A stretch of 64,000 nt of DNA from assembly GCA_021292165.1 (NCBI GenBank), contig JAHFWL010000229.1, forward strand, positions 1 to 64,000, in the 5' to 3' direction. The notes under the pieces are model-generated. The model was not told where the DNA came from. It saw nothing but the letters and a program-made list of their open reading frames with translations, and did no database searches. The stretch comes from Shinisaurus crocodilurus (taxonomy: Eukaryota; Chordata; Lepidosauria; Squamata; Shinisauridae). How positions within the stretch are numbered: the first letter of the stretch is position 1; every line of letters starts with the position of its first letter. Positions 53,310 through 64,000 of this stretch are shown piece by piece. The translations under genes were made by a program, and so were the position numbers.

Positions 53310-55695
53310 CGAGGAGGTCACAATCTAAATTTCTGAAGGGAGGAGGCACTGGCAAGGCAGCAAGACAATTCCAAGAGAAGCAAGCACAACAGGGGATCAC
53401 CATGTGCAAATTCATTTATATGTTGTATCTTATATGTTGCAATTATACATTGCGTATATCTTCACGCTTTTACTGTTTTTAATCTTCTTGTTTTCGTTGC
53501 TTTAAAGTGTCATTGTTTTAAATTGTTGTATACCACTTTGATGGCTTTTTTTTTTTTTTTTTTTAGCAGATAAGGCAGCATTTACATGTAAGTAAGTAAA
53601 TAAATAAGGGTGGGATCCAGGATCTGCCTTCTGAGAGAGGAAGGGAATTCTGCACAAGATTTGGTGCTCCTCCCCCACGCCACAGCTCACCCCATGGAGC
53701 AGGGTCTCCTGATTCTCTGTGTAGCTTTTTCAGGAGGCAGGAGGAACGGGCCTTGGGAAGGAGGGGGTGGGGACATCTATTTCTGTCGGGGCAGTTGATC
53801 CAGCATAAATCTGGATCCAGCCTTGAATGCATGAAGGGTTTGTTTCTGCTTGGGCATTAGAAGGACTGAGGAGTTAAGCCACAAGCTTCCTGGAGGAGAT
53901 GGACTTCAGGTTGGGGTTTGACAAAAGTGTGAGAGAGATGGAACTACATGGGTGTTTATGGAGTGAGTTTGTGGAGTCAGATCTTCCCTGAGGTAGTCCT
54001 TTTGCAGCAAACCTTCAAGGGTGAAAGAACCTGTCCTTCCTTGGAGTAACAGAAGATGATGTGGAACCCATGGAGATGGTGTCCTTTCTGATCAGGATGG
54101 AGCAGGCCATGCGAGATAATGGCAGCTTTCAGAGCACACATTGTGCACAAGGAACAGGAGTGCGCTTCGGGCTGTGGTTGAGTGGATCATCACATAGCCG
54201 TTTTGACATTTTGATCTAATTGAGTGGCAGGACTGAGCAGAAAATGCAAGAAGATGGCCTGAGTTAAGAGTGGTAAGAGATGCTTTTGGAATAGACAAGC
54301 AGCCAGGGAAAAGCGACGTAGCCTCTTTTCAGGACCCGCTTGCCTCGCTCTCTCGCAATATCTATCGATATGCTCCATAATCCATCAAAGTCTGTGGGAT
54401 TCTTCCCGCCCACCCACTAACTTTGATGCGCTTTGGGTCTGGCTACAGATGGGCTGAATGATTCTCTTGGTGCATCCCAATCATTTTAATGTGTTAATGG
54501 GGGTAGTTTACTTTTTCCAAAGCAAAACAAACAAACAAGGAATTTCCTTTCCCCCTCCCTTCTACTGATTACCTCCTCAAGTTGGCACAGGTGTGTGTGT
54601 GGGGTAATAGAAAGGCCAGGAAACACATTTTTAAACTAAAAAGGAGAACTCTCAAAAGACTTAAGATCAACAAGGCCAGAAATCGGGAAAGAACAAGGCT
54701 GGTCTTGAATGCCTGTTGGATGTAATTTGACACTGTAACTTTAAGACTGTAGTGCGTAAGGTCAGTTGTCGGGCAGTGGAAATTTCTTCCACACACATAC
54801 CTGGTTTCTAAGCACAATGAATATTTTCATTGTGAATGGCTTTAACTGAAATATTAAGGGAGCTCAAGGGAGTTAGAAATAAGAGTTGGCCCCAAATCAT
54901 CACCCCACCCCACCTTGCAAAATCCAGAATCCAGGTTGAATATTGATGTTCTGTCATTTCTGCAATCCGAAACTTCTCGTGGCCATTCTGAGACCCACTA
55001 CTTTTTCAACAAAACTGTTTTAAAGCCACACAGTACATGGATGGTAATTATTCCAAACCTTCTGTACTTTTGTTATACTGTAACTTAAAAACCCGCCAAA
55101 CCTAAACCATCTTCATCATTCCTACAAGTGAACCAGGCCGTTTACACACAGCCTCAAGACGATGCAATCCATGATGCAGCGGCACTGCAAGGAAAAGAAA
55201 CCGAGGTGAGCAACCGCCAACACTGAAAAACTGCCAGTGCGAATGGAATGAGATGAAATTGGATTAAGCAGGCAGAAATCTGCTACCTGAAAGCAAGCAA
55301 ACTGAAAATGGACTTCTTCCTGCGGAGTTTCCACATGGCTTGTCTCTGGAAGAACTTGCCGGTCTAAAGGAGTAAATTTTGTATTGTCCGGGATCTTTGT
55401 TCGCTGGCTTTGCAGGTGATTGTTTTGATGCTGGCTTTGCTTCTGACTGCCCTGAAATGGCAAGACAGGACTTGGGAGGCAATAAGTAAGAGGGGTTCTT
55501 TGAGTATGGATGGCTCAGGGTGGGCTACACAAGGGGCAGGATGGACAGATCTAGAGAAAGGAGCCCCATCAAAATAGGAGCCAGCAGCCTTCCCTGAACG
55601 CCGCTGGCCGCCATTAAATATGAAAACCCTCCTCCACCATCATATGGGGTGGCCAGGTGTTCTACTTTACAGGGAACAACATTTAAGGGCATCCT
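53310..55695. other. Unassigned, largely unique sequence
   Basis: No transposon with clear ends and no known protein. T-rich tract at about 53547-53564. Near 55145-55198 an acag-bounded stretch reading PQDDAIHDAAALQGKETE is followed by a gaggtgagc donor-like site, but this is weak evidence for an exon. Confidence 0.35.
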
Positions 55696-55701
55696 CTAGC
55701 C

Positions 55702-55839
55702 CAGGGCTCTCCAACCGTGGGTCCCCAGATGTTGCTGGCCTACAGCTCCCAGCATACCCAGCCAGCGTGGCTAATGGCAAGGGATTCTGGGAGCTGTAGT
55801 CCAGCAACAACCTTGGGGGCCCAAGGTCGGAGAGCCCTG
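55702..55839. mobile_element. hAT foldback MITE, family B, subfamily 2
   Basis: Sister of 32024-32159 (CAGGGCTCTCCAACC ends, gctggcctacagctcccagc). Target duplication is weak. Confidence 0.82.
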
Positions 55840-56109
55840 ATCTAGAGTGATTTCGGGAGAAAGAGGGAGGAATAGAATAAAAATGGGCATATTGACTTCG
55901 TTTCAGAATGAGCAGAACCCAAAAGTCCTCACTTCCTGGTCTGTCATGGAAACTAACAGTGGACGTGGGCTACCCTCTGGTCCACAGGCTTTCAGTCCTG
56001 AGTTATGGGCCTTGGTCTGGATCACAGTGTGACCCCACCCACCTGGTTCTCATCTATCCAAAGGTGGTTCAGAGTAGACAGTGATAGGGAGACCAAATGG
56101 ATGGCTAAA

Positions 56110-56256
56110 GGTGAAATCCTATGTAAGTGTAGACAGCAAAAAAAATGCCTACAGCTCCCAGCATGCCCCACAGCCAGCATAGCTGGCTGTGGGGCATGCT
56201 GGGAGTTGTAGGCCTTTTTTTGCTGTCGAAACTTGCATAGGATTGTGCCCTAAACT
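56110..56256. mobile_element. Foldback element (gaaatcctatg-ended)
   Basis: Inverted ends gtgaaatcctatgtaagtgt and gcataggattgtgcccta around a palindromic core with cagcatgccccacagccagc. Relative of 3276-3415. Confidence 0.68.
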
Positions 56257-56561
56257 GTTACTAGGGACCTTGGAGCCAAGCCCAATCTGGTTGTAAAAAC
56301 AGAACTTTGAACGGAGAGCCTTAAAAATCAGCCTGATAAAGCAGGGTTCACGATCACGGTCTACGACATAGCTGGGAACTCAGGGATTGTTGAGGGCAGG
56401 GTGTGCATGTTTGTACACATCCCACCCTCATTTTAGCCCTACTTGTGTTGCAGGTGGGTGCCCGCATAGGGCTAAGGTGCTTGGGTTATTCCAACCAAAT
56501 ACCAAAATGTATGCTACACTTGCACAAAGCCATCATGGTGAGCTTCCCAGTAACACACACC

Positions 56562-56606
<45 letters not shown>
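56562..56606. repeat. (ATG)n microsatellite
   Basis: About 15 ATG units at the tail end of a minus-strand L2-like copy. Confidence 0.95.
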
Positions 56607-57003
56607 GTTATTTATCATTTATTTCATCGGTATATGCCACCCAATAGCCGAAGATCTCTGGGCAGTCCACAAAAATCACAAACCACAAATACAAGATAAT
56701 AAAAACATAATATAAAATCTTCCACACACAAAACTTAAAATCATTTAAAGCGCTAAAAAACAGTTACAGTAAGTGCTGGACCTGATAAAAACAAGTGGCA
56801 TAAATGCCCCATCATATGCCGTCAAATGCCTGGGAATAGAGGACAGCCTGGGGGGTAGAGGACAAGATGACAGTGTTGGCGCCTGGTGGACCTCAGTAGG
56901 GAGAGTGTTCCGTAATGTGGGGGGGCCACCACTGAAAGGCCCTTCCCCTTGTTGCCACCTTCCAAGCCTCTCTCGGAGGAGGCACTCAGGGGAAGGCCTC
57001 AGA
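56607..57003 (-). mobile_element. L2-like LINE 3' end, minus strand
   Basis: ccacccaatagccgaagatc, ctgggcagtccac and the coding-derived gccaccactgaaaggccctt and ctctcggaggaggcactcag match 26183-26640. Degraded coding part. Confidence 0.75.
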
Positions 57004-57004
57004 T

Positions 57005-57176
57005 CTACATAGATCTGATAGAGTTGGAAGGAGCCTACAAGGCTATCGAGTCCAACCCCCTGCTCAGTGCAGGAAACTAGAGGAGGGGGTCTCCCATCCA
57101 AGTAATAACCAGGCCTGACCCTGCTTAGCTTTCCACACTCAGACAAGCTGAGCCAGCATGAGCCACAGGCCTGTAT
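57005..57176 (-). mobile_element. 5S rRNA/CR1 chimeric SINE, copy 4
   Basis: Complete copy in the same orientation as the other three: plus-strand tail agagttggaaggagcctaca, 5S segment ggtctcccatccaagtaata through ccctgcttagctttcc, and head gccacaggcctgtat. Confidence 0.87.
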
Positions 57177-57179
57177 GTT

Positions 57180-57650
57180 GATCATAATATCTGGGTAGGC
57201 TCGCCTCTCCTGACCTGATGGGGTGGACACCAGCAGCCCATGCCAAGGGCCCCCACAAACCTGAAGCTGACCTTACATCTGTTCCTTGATGCTGGGCAGA
57301 GGCTCTCCAGGGTCTCAGGCAGAGGTCTTTCCCGCCCCCTGCCACCTGATCCATTTAACTACAGATGCAGCGGATTGGACAGGGGGCCTTATGCACACAA
57401 GGTGTGTGCGCATGCCACCGAGCTGTGGTCCCTCCCGCCTTCCAGCACAGACACATGCTGCTCATATTTACCTGCACCTACAGTCCAGGGGCACTCCTGG
57501 TCATGTTCCTCTGCTTTGCTCCACGTCACCTCTGGCATGCTTCTTCTCACTGATGTGGTCCGCCTGTGTCCGAACGGTGCCACTTCAGACTACCGGTGGG
57601 GGTGGGGGTGTCTCATGATCGAGTAGGTCCTCAGTCAATCAGTCCCTACC
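57180..57650. other. Unassigned sequence
   Basis: Several overlapping frames of about 60-130 codons on both strands, none with recognised motifs. Confidence 0.35.
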
Positions 57651-57652
57651 GC

Positions 57653-58060
57653 CAGGGGTGCAGAAGCTCTTTCTGCCCAAGGGCAGAATTCCATTTTGGA
57701 GAAGCTCTTGGGAGGGGGGGGGGCGTCTTCTAGGGGTGGGCGGGACCAAAGTCAAAAGGGGTGGGGTCAATGTGAAAGGGGCAGGGCCAAATTACAAAAA
57801 ACCATGCCAACATATTTTAGCTTCAAGCTCCTACTGCCAATCAGTAGAGAGACTTAGGAGAGACATCCTGACCTTTTAGGCTGTACAAAAGCCGGGAAAG
57901 CACCAAGCAATCAGTGTTTGAGGGATCAGGGGTGGAGCCAGAGGAAAGGGCGTGGCTTTTGGGGAAGCCCAGAGGTCCAGATTGACAACCCCAGAGGGGC
58001 GGGTCCAACCTCTAGGCTTGGGATTCCACGCCCTGCCCTACACAGAGAAAATTGGCATGC
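57653..58060 (+). mobile_element. hAT-like element, family D
   Basis: Begins CAGGGGTGCAGAAGCTC and shares the interior of 22072-22430 (agctcctactgccaatcagt, then ttaggagagacatcctgacc, then gccgggaaagcaccaagcaa). Right boundary uncertain. Confidence 0.6.
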
Positions 58061-58115
58061 CGTGGAAAAGAGCTGGCTACAACCCCTCCCCTTGGCTCCC
58101 TTTGTGGAGGGACAT

Positions 58116-58151
58116 CTTTTTTCTTTCTTTCTTTCTTTCTTTCTTTCTTTG
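58116..58151. repeat. (TTTC)n simple repeat
   Basis: About nine TTTC units. A second TTTC/CTTT-rich tract is at about 58340-58390. Confidence 0.92.
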
Positions 58152-58990
58152 GTGGTGCATTCACTCCTGTGAGCTCACATCTGTAGCCTGAAGTGGGACA
58201 GCCCAGACACAAGTTAACCCCCCTGAGAGAGAACTAGATTTCTGTCGCTGTAGGGCAAGTTTCCCCTCCATCATACTTTCCGAAGACGTTTCTTCCTTCT
58301 TTAAGCATGCCTGCAAACCATTTCAGCATAATTTATTTTCCCTTTCCTTTTTTCTTTCTTTTCCTTTTTTTCTTTCTTTCTTTTCTTCTCTGTACAGCAT
58401 GTGCTTCTCATTCCGGCTCTTCTAACGAACTGGTCATTGAGATCCCCTTTGCCTCTTCTACCCAGTCGATGGTGAGGTTCCCTTCTTCATTAGGGTGGTT
58501 TTTTGAAATCTGCACAGAGCTCTTTTCCAGATGTGGATCTTGCCCAGGCAGTCACTGCTCTGCGGTGATCACTTCCAGCTGCCGGCGAGCTCTTGCCAAC
58601 AAATCCCCCACAAGGAGCGCACAGTTTGTGCCACAAATCAGGGAGAACATTGTAAAATGAGAACGTGTTACACTCGGCAGTACCTGGAAGAATGATAGGC
58701 TTTAGAACTGAACTAATTGGCTATGGGGGGGGGGGACCGACCTGAAAGGTCAAAGAAGCGACAAAGGGATACCCCCCCCAAATATGTTGGATTGATTTTT
58801 GTTTGTTTATTTTTGCTCGTGGAAATATTACCAACCCCTTTCAGATACTCATTCACAATGGTGGCTTATTTATTTTCCATAAGGCACTGGGGTAAAATCA
58901 AGAGGTTAGAGGCAAACGTACCGTTCCATTTACAGAAGAAACAGCTTCCTCTCCTGGAAGGACCCCTCATGTTGATGGAAAACTTTGACA

Positions 58991-59316
58991 GGGTTCAGAG
59001 AACAAAATAACCCACACTCAAGGGTTGAGGGTGGGTTGTCGTTGAACCGTGGGTTGCTGTTGAAATGTGGGTATCGTGTTGTCTGAGCCCAGCTGTGCGA
59101 ACAAGCCATGGCTTGTTAACTGTGAACAACCCATGAAGAGAGCCCATGGTGTGTTGTTGGGTTGTGAACTCTGGGTTGTTCACCATGGTTTCTTACCTTG
59201 GCTGGGTTCAAACAACATGATAACCCACATTTCAACAGCAACCCGCAGTTCAATGACAACCCACACTCAACAACATACTCAACCCTTGAGTGTGGCTTAT
59301 CGCGCTATCTGAACCC
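58991..59316. mobile_element. Palindromic AACAACCCATG element, copy 4 (full)
   Basis: Ends gggttcag...cacactcaagggttgag and ctcaacccttgagtgtgg...ctgaaccc are inverted. The interior contains mirrored aacaacccatg and tgttgttgggttg arms. Confidence 0.72.
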
Positions 59317-59445
59317 AGTCTTTGTGACTGCAAGCTCCTCCTGTGAGTGGAAGGATAGGTTTGGATCTAACTCATAGTCCGGCGCAATATGTAGGACTAG
59401 GGATGTAACCACTCGCCTTGGGGGGGTGGGTGTAGCAGGCCAAAA

Positions 59446-59612
59446 TCGGCCCCGCTCACGCCCGCCCGAGACTTGTGGGCCTTACCGCGTCCCGGCCGTG
59501 CTCACCTCTCCGCGACGAGCCGCCCACGCCCGCCGCGACAGTCCAGTCACATCACTTCCAGCCATGACAGGACCCTGCGCTGGCACGACGGGACCCCGCG
59601 CTGCGTCTTTTC
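59446..59612. other. CpG-dense patch
   Basis: A short G+C-rich stretch with many CpG (cgcccgcccgag, ctccgcgacgagccgcccac) in AT-rich surroundings. Not matched to the GC-rich elements at 3777, 39775 or 45262. Could be promoter-like DNA or another mobile sequence. Confidence 0.35.
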
Positions 59613-59929
59613 CATAGAAACCAGGGCAACAGGGCTTAAAACCCCTGTTAGAGCATAACAAAAGCCTATGATCCAAAGAATAGTTCCTGTGTTTAACCCT
59701 GAAGTGGGGTGCGGGGAGAGGGCCATGGCACCAATAAAAAGTGCCGCCGCTGCTGCATGCCCATGAGCTCTGCCTCCATCACACCACTGCTTACAAGGCA
59801 ATACAGGGAAGGCAGCTCGGATGGGCCCCTGACCAACTGCCCATCCTGACGGGGTCCACTTGGGGAACCTTCCCAAATGTCCCTCCACATGTACTTTGGA
59901 CCAGCAGGAGTTTACAGGCCGTCCCTCAC

Positions 59930-60168
59930 TGAGACGAGATTGGTGAGGAGGACGCAGAGTGGGACTTCCTCTGTGGTGGCACCCGCACTGTTGGAACCCC
60001 CTTCCTCACGAGAACCACCTGGATTCCTCTTTAATAGTGCTCACATTACAGAATAGCTTACCTTCTGTGCTACCATCTTGGGCTGAAATGAGAGTGGGAG
60101 GAGATCAACGGGGCTTGAAAATTTCATTAAAGACCTTCCCCCTCCCCGATAATTCAACTCCCTGCTCA
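59930..60168 (+). mobile_element. Decayed L2-like LINE fragment
   Basis: gggacttcctctgtggtggc and cccgcactgttggaacccc retain the SVVAPALWN coding block pattern of the family, followed by degenerate sequence. Confidence 0.45.
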
Positions 60169-60170
60169 TT

Positions 60171-60428
60171 GTTTATTTATTAATTAATTATATTTATACC
60201 CCACCTTTTTCCCTGCAAGGAACCCAAGGCAGCTTACATAATCCTCCTCCTCCTCCTCCTCCTCCTCCTCTCCATTTCATCCTCACAACAACCCTGTGAG
60301 GTAGGTTAGACTGAGAGTCAGTGACTGGCCCAAAGTCACCCAGTGAGCTTCACGACTGAGTGGGGACTAGAACCCGGATCTCCCAAGTCCCAGTCCAACA
60401 CACTCACCAATACGTCACACACTGGCTC
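60171..60428 (-). mobile_element. Sauria-type SINE, copy 5
   Basis: Minus-strand copy with an internal (CTC)n expansion at 60245-60271 not present in other copies. Head at the right (cacactggctc). Confidence 0.83.
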
Positions 60429-60429
60429 G

Positions 60430-61640
60430 CTGTCTTTTTATTATTTATTTATTTATTTATTTAGTGTCTTTCTTTTTAATTAAAAAAAATATATTATAAA
60501 ATTTATAAACCACCACACTGAGAGATATCGGAGCAGTGTACAACAAACTATAAAAGCAAAATACAAAAAATTACAGCAAATATATCAGTAAGACAGCGGC
60601 TGGAATTCAATCATTTTAACAGACGTGTTCCCATTTTTATAAGCGTTCCCCTCTAATTGATTGTGCTGCATTAGTCTCCCTAATGTTCTGACTAGTGAGC
60701 ATCCCTTTTAATTGTTGGGCATTTTAGTTTTTAATTTGTGTGTGTATATCTATATCTCTATATATCACTGTGTGTGATGCTTTTTAAAACTGGTTATATC
60801 TTTGGCTGGCAGGTTTTATGATTTCGCTACACGTCACTTTGAGTCAACATGTGCCAGAATACAGCACGAGTGCACGGACTGCAGGTGAGTTCAGATGTTT
60901 TCAGGTGCATTTTTCTTACAGCTTTAGAGGGCGAAGCTATTGATTGCAATCAGCACTACAATCAGTGCTAGTTTTAAAGACTTCAGATCATAGCTGTGTG
61001 CCCTTCTGTGAGAAACTGAGACTTAGATCACAAGTCAAGGAACAACCACCAAGTTCTTACGTTCTCCTGACGTTTGTCCCCAAATGGTCAAGTCCTTCTG
61101 GACTATCGGTTAGTGAACTGTACACCAGCAAAGGTTGCCATTATCACCTGTACTCTTTGGCAGTAAAACTGGAGAGTGTCTGCGAGATGATATACTGGAT
61201 CTTCTGCCACTCCAGAGGAGGCGAATGTCTAAAATAATAGCTCTCTAAACATGGCGAGAATTCTCAAGATTGCCCACTTATCACTCTTAAGCCAAAAATC
61301 AATAGCAAATTTCTCCTCACTCAAAGGACAAAACTATTTGCTTCGCTGAGGCAGAAACTGGCTTCAGCCCCCCCCCAACCCCCAAGATGTGACGTCCCCA
61401 TCGAGTAAGAATGGTGCCTACAGATGTGGGTTTAACTCTACCAGCTGGCCACTAATCATAGAAGGATTAGGGCCCATGATCTGTTCAAATTAGATAAACA
61501 GTTTCCATTACCTGCAATGGGCAAAAGGCTGGGTGGGGGAGAGAGAGACTTCTTAAATTTAGAAAACCTTTGCAGCATTGGCTGATGCCTTTAATATGAC
61601 CTTTGCAGCAACACGGTAACATTTCATCTCCCTCTAAAGC

Positions 61641-61683
<43 letters not shown>

Positions 61684-61825
61684 CAATGTAAAGCTGTAAC
61701 ATAATAGTCACAATCTTGTACGTTGTGCTTAGAAAGGCCACCTCATCAAATGTAGAGAACTATCACCAAAGATGCTATTCACAAATATGGAGACACCTAC
61801 ACAGCCCTATCCACTAACCAGTCCA
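60430..61825. other. Unassigned, partly unique sequence
   Basis: A-rich retroposon-tail-like sequence at 60480-60560, a (CT)n microsatellite at 61645-61681, and otherwise unique-looking sequence without recognised genes. Confidence 0.4.
61645..61681. repeat. (CT)n microsatellite
   Basis: About 16-18 CT units. Confidence 0.95.
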
Positions 61826-61829
61826 GTGG

Positions 61830-62302
61830 GCAGTGCGATCCTATACGCTCCGCCCCCCCTTAGGCAGTGTCTAGAGGGCCACAGGATTGTTTGGATTTCC
61901 AGCTCCCACTCCAAGGTCATAAAAGAGCTCCGGTTTTGGAGCTGGGGATCTGTGCTCGGACCCCCCCTCCCTCCCCCCACTCACAGCCGGAGTGGAAAGA
62001 ACCATGCCGGCGGCTTCTCCGAGGTCGTAAGAGCGACCTCTGAGAAGGGGTGAAGATAGAGGGTGGGGTGGGTGAGAAGGGAAGGGCGTGGTGGGGAGGT
62101 CTGCCAGGATATGACATATTTCCCTCCCCGCCTGAAATGCCTCAACTAGATGGCCAAAATCAGCCGTCTGGCTGATTTGCAGGGCAGGAGGAGCGTGGAG
62201 GCGAAGATCGCCTCCACGCTCCTCCCTCCCGGCATAGAATGCCCATAATCCTTTGCGTTTGGAGGCTTACAGTCAGGCATCCCCATTGGACTGTGCCTTA
62301 AA
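61830..62302. mobile_element. Unclassified palindromic element, second copy
   Basis: Ends gtgcgatcctatacgctc and attggactgtgcctta. Contains ggaggcgaagatcgcctcca (a perfect inverted repeat) and gaggtcgtaagagcgacctc. Reverse-complement relative of 50318-50905, without the MITE. Confidence 0.6.
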
Positions 62303-62642
62303 TCTCTCTTAGGTTTAAAGAGAAGGACTGAGCATCATCTGGTGGAGGTTCATTGGAGACAGGATCCAGAGGGTTACTTAAACCATGCCAAGGGCTTGGG
62401 TGTGCCCAGTTGGGTTTTTGACTCTCTTTCTCTTTAAAGAGCAGACCCACCTCCTTATGCCATATCACAGAGACTGCTTTTGAAAATTCTCTTAGGGCAC
62501 ACAACCATATGCCATGTTTAGACAGAAAAGGTCCTACAAATTCCAGGACTCCCCCCCCCCCCCGCCCACTTAGATGCACAAAGGTAGTTTGGTTCCCAGA
62601 TTGATTTATTATGGCACAGCTTGAATTTATTTTGGCATATAC

Positions 62643-62666
62643 TACAGTGTGTGTGTGTGTGTGTGT
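62643..62666. repeat. (TG)n microsatellite
   Basis: Eleven to twelve TG units. Confidence 0.9.
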
Positions 62667-62882
62667 GAAAGTGTGTTATGATAAATGTAAAAAAAAACTT
62701 TGTGCATGTTGACGTTGACCAGTGAGTCTTCTGACGGTCCGAGACCAGTTGAAAACCACACATCTATGTGTCATGAAGCCACTTTTTGGCACTTGTGGCA
62801 CAGTAAAACTAAGAAACAGCAAACAAGAAACAGAAAAAGAAGCTTCCATTAAGTTCTAAGAAGTGAGGGCTCACTTTCCTGA

Positions 62883-63015
62883 AGATAGGTAGGTTAAGCT
62901 GAGAGATAATAACTGGCTAACTTCAATCAGCGAACTTCATGGCTGAGCAGGAATTTGAATCCAGGTCTCCCTAGTCCTAGTCCAAGACTTTAACCAGTAG
63001 ACTACACTGTCACTT
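62883..63015 (-). mobile_element. Truncated Sauria-type SINE
   Basis: gataggtaggttaagctgag through acttcatggctgagcaggaa and gtccaagactttaaccagta match the head half of the minus-strand SINE copies. Old and diverged. Confidence 0.6.
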
Positions 63016-64000
63016 TTGCATCTCATTTATACTTAGATGGTAAACCTTTGGGCAGGGACATGTTTTGCTTTTAAATTCTCCATGAAGTGCTTCATTTATT
63101 TTAAGTGTTAGGAAAATAATGAATAATTATGGTGGACTGAATCCTGCATGGCAGCAATAAATGCAACGTTCACTTCTCCTCATCCAATATTTCCATTTTC
63201 TGTTCGAAATGAACATCCAAGGCAGTTAACAAAGACACATTAAAATGCAGGTAGCCATGATACCATTGCACAATTCTGTCTGAGGAGTAGTACGCAGATG
63301 GAGTAAGGCTAAGTTTAATTATTTGATTATTACCCCAACTTTCCACAAAAGAAATGGCACTCAAGGCAGCTAACAATGATAAAGATAGCTGTTGGCAGGG
63401 CTTTTAAAAATGTGCAACCATGCACAAAATGTGCACTCCTTAGGAAGAAAAAAAAAGTGCAGTTCCAAAAGGAAATTTGTGCAACTCAAAAATTGAAGTC
63501 ATGCAAAAGTTGTATTATGTTAACTGATGTAAAAAGTGAAAAGTAAAGTGAGTAAACCAGGCTCCTTCAGGACCTCATCAGGGGGATCAAGTGTACCCAT
63601 TTCTCCCCCTGCCAAAGACACTCCCTGCAGATTCTACTATCCACAGAGTGTTGAACAGTGTTTCAAAGATGAAGGAAATCCTGCTAAGCCATGTGAAGTT
63701 GGAATGTTATGAAGAGGGTGGTCTGATGCCAGAAAATATCCAATATGTTAATCCTAACAGGGAGCTTATTGGGGCAAAGTTACATGCAACATTTATGTCT
63801 GAATATCATCTGTACTAGGAAAGGTGTGAGCTGAGGCCTGCTGTACTGTGTTTCTGCATCTGATTTTTTCTTTTGATTTTAGTTTTTTTTTAAAAAAAAT
63901 CTCCGTGCACCCACACTTTTCCTAAATCTTTCAGGCCCAAATCCAGATGGGAAGGATGGGGTGCTTGGGACCAGCAAAGATGCCCCACATATTGTCCTGG
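63016..64000. other. Unassigned; one unidentified frame
   Basis: A 75-codon open frame at 63591-63818 (contains KMKEILLSHVKLECYEEGGLMPENIQYVNPN split around recognisable charged residues) has protein-like composition but no family I recognise. No splice or promoter context seen. Otherwise AT-rich without repeats. Confidence 0.3.

Noticed and set aside
55123..55198. Possible exon reading PQDDAIHDAAALQGKETE with acceptor- and donor-like bases
   Set aside because: Too short and unrecognised; splice-like sites this simple occur often by chance.
60795..60895. Possible exon FYDFATRHFESTCARIQHECTDC before a gtgagt-like donor
   Set aside because: The start resembles a retroposon 3' tail (cactttgagtc), and no acceptor or homolog could be established.
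1..64000. CRISPR arrays, bacterial operons, tRNA or rRNA genes
   Set aside because: None present. Regularly spaced repeats are microsatellites or transposons, and the 5S-like segments are parts of SINEs, lacking the full 120-base 5S gene.
1..64000. A new defence or metabolic gene system
   Set aside because: No set of intact neighbouring genes exists; coding remnants are all from LINEs.

Overview
This window looks like nuclear DNA from a squamate reptile, probably a lizard. The evidence is its repeat content: a CR1 LINE ending in ATTCTATG octamers, L2-like LINE 3' ends, tRNA-derived SINEs of the Sauria type, a CR1-like element ending in TTCTTATG octamers, many small hAT elements, and abundant di- and trinucleotide microsatellites. 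I see no prokaryotic features and no confidently recognisable host gene. Most open reading frames are chance or belong to transposons. The window is best read as an intergenic or intronic stretch made largely of transposable elements.

Layout. 1-9 kb: two hAT miniature elements of one family with perfect 8-bp target duplications, two mariner-like elements with TA duplications, one GC-rich element, L2-like and CR1-like LINE ends, and a long CTT/ATC microsatellite. 9-18 kb: a 5'-truncated CR1 with an open reverse-transcriptase frame, three Sauria-type SINEs, hAT foldback elements, a probable solo LTR (14872-15507) and a local GC-rich repeat. 18.3-21.5 kb: a nearly full-length but dead RTE-type LINE on the minus strand, broken by a 5S-rRNA/CR1 chimeric SINE and by a GC-rich 106-bp insertion. 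21.5-30 kb: an MIR-like SINE, hAT elements, a minus-strand L2-like end and a CR1 fragment that separate three short exon-like stretches, and a unique AT-rich block. 30-46 kb: foldback hATs, a palindromic AACAACCCATG family in several copies, two more GC-rich elements, unique blocks resembling conserved noncoding DNA, and a pair of CTCF-like motifs. 46-64 kb: L2-like remnants, a cluster of hAT elements with clear target duplications (49.4-53.3 kb) including a 1.36-kb composite with other repeats inside it, two more 5S/CR1 SINEs and another foldback element.

The genes do not form a pathway. The CR1 and RTE remnants encode retrotransposition machinery of the kind that mobilises SINEs. The hAT and mariner miniatures are non-autonomous, and no transposase gene was found. 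The most unusual item is a SINE whose head carries the internal promoter of 5S rRNA and whose tail matches CR1 (four copies). I did not find a convincing new multi-gene system.
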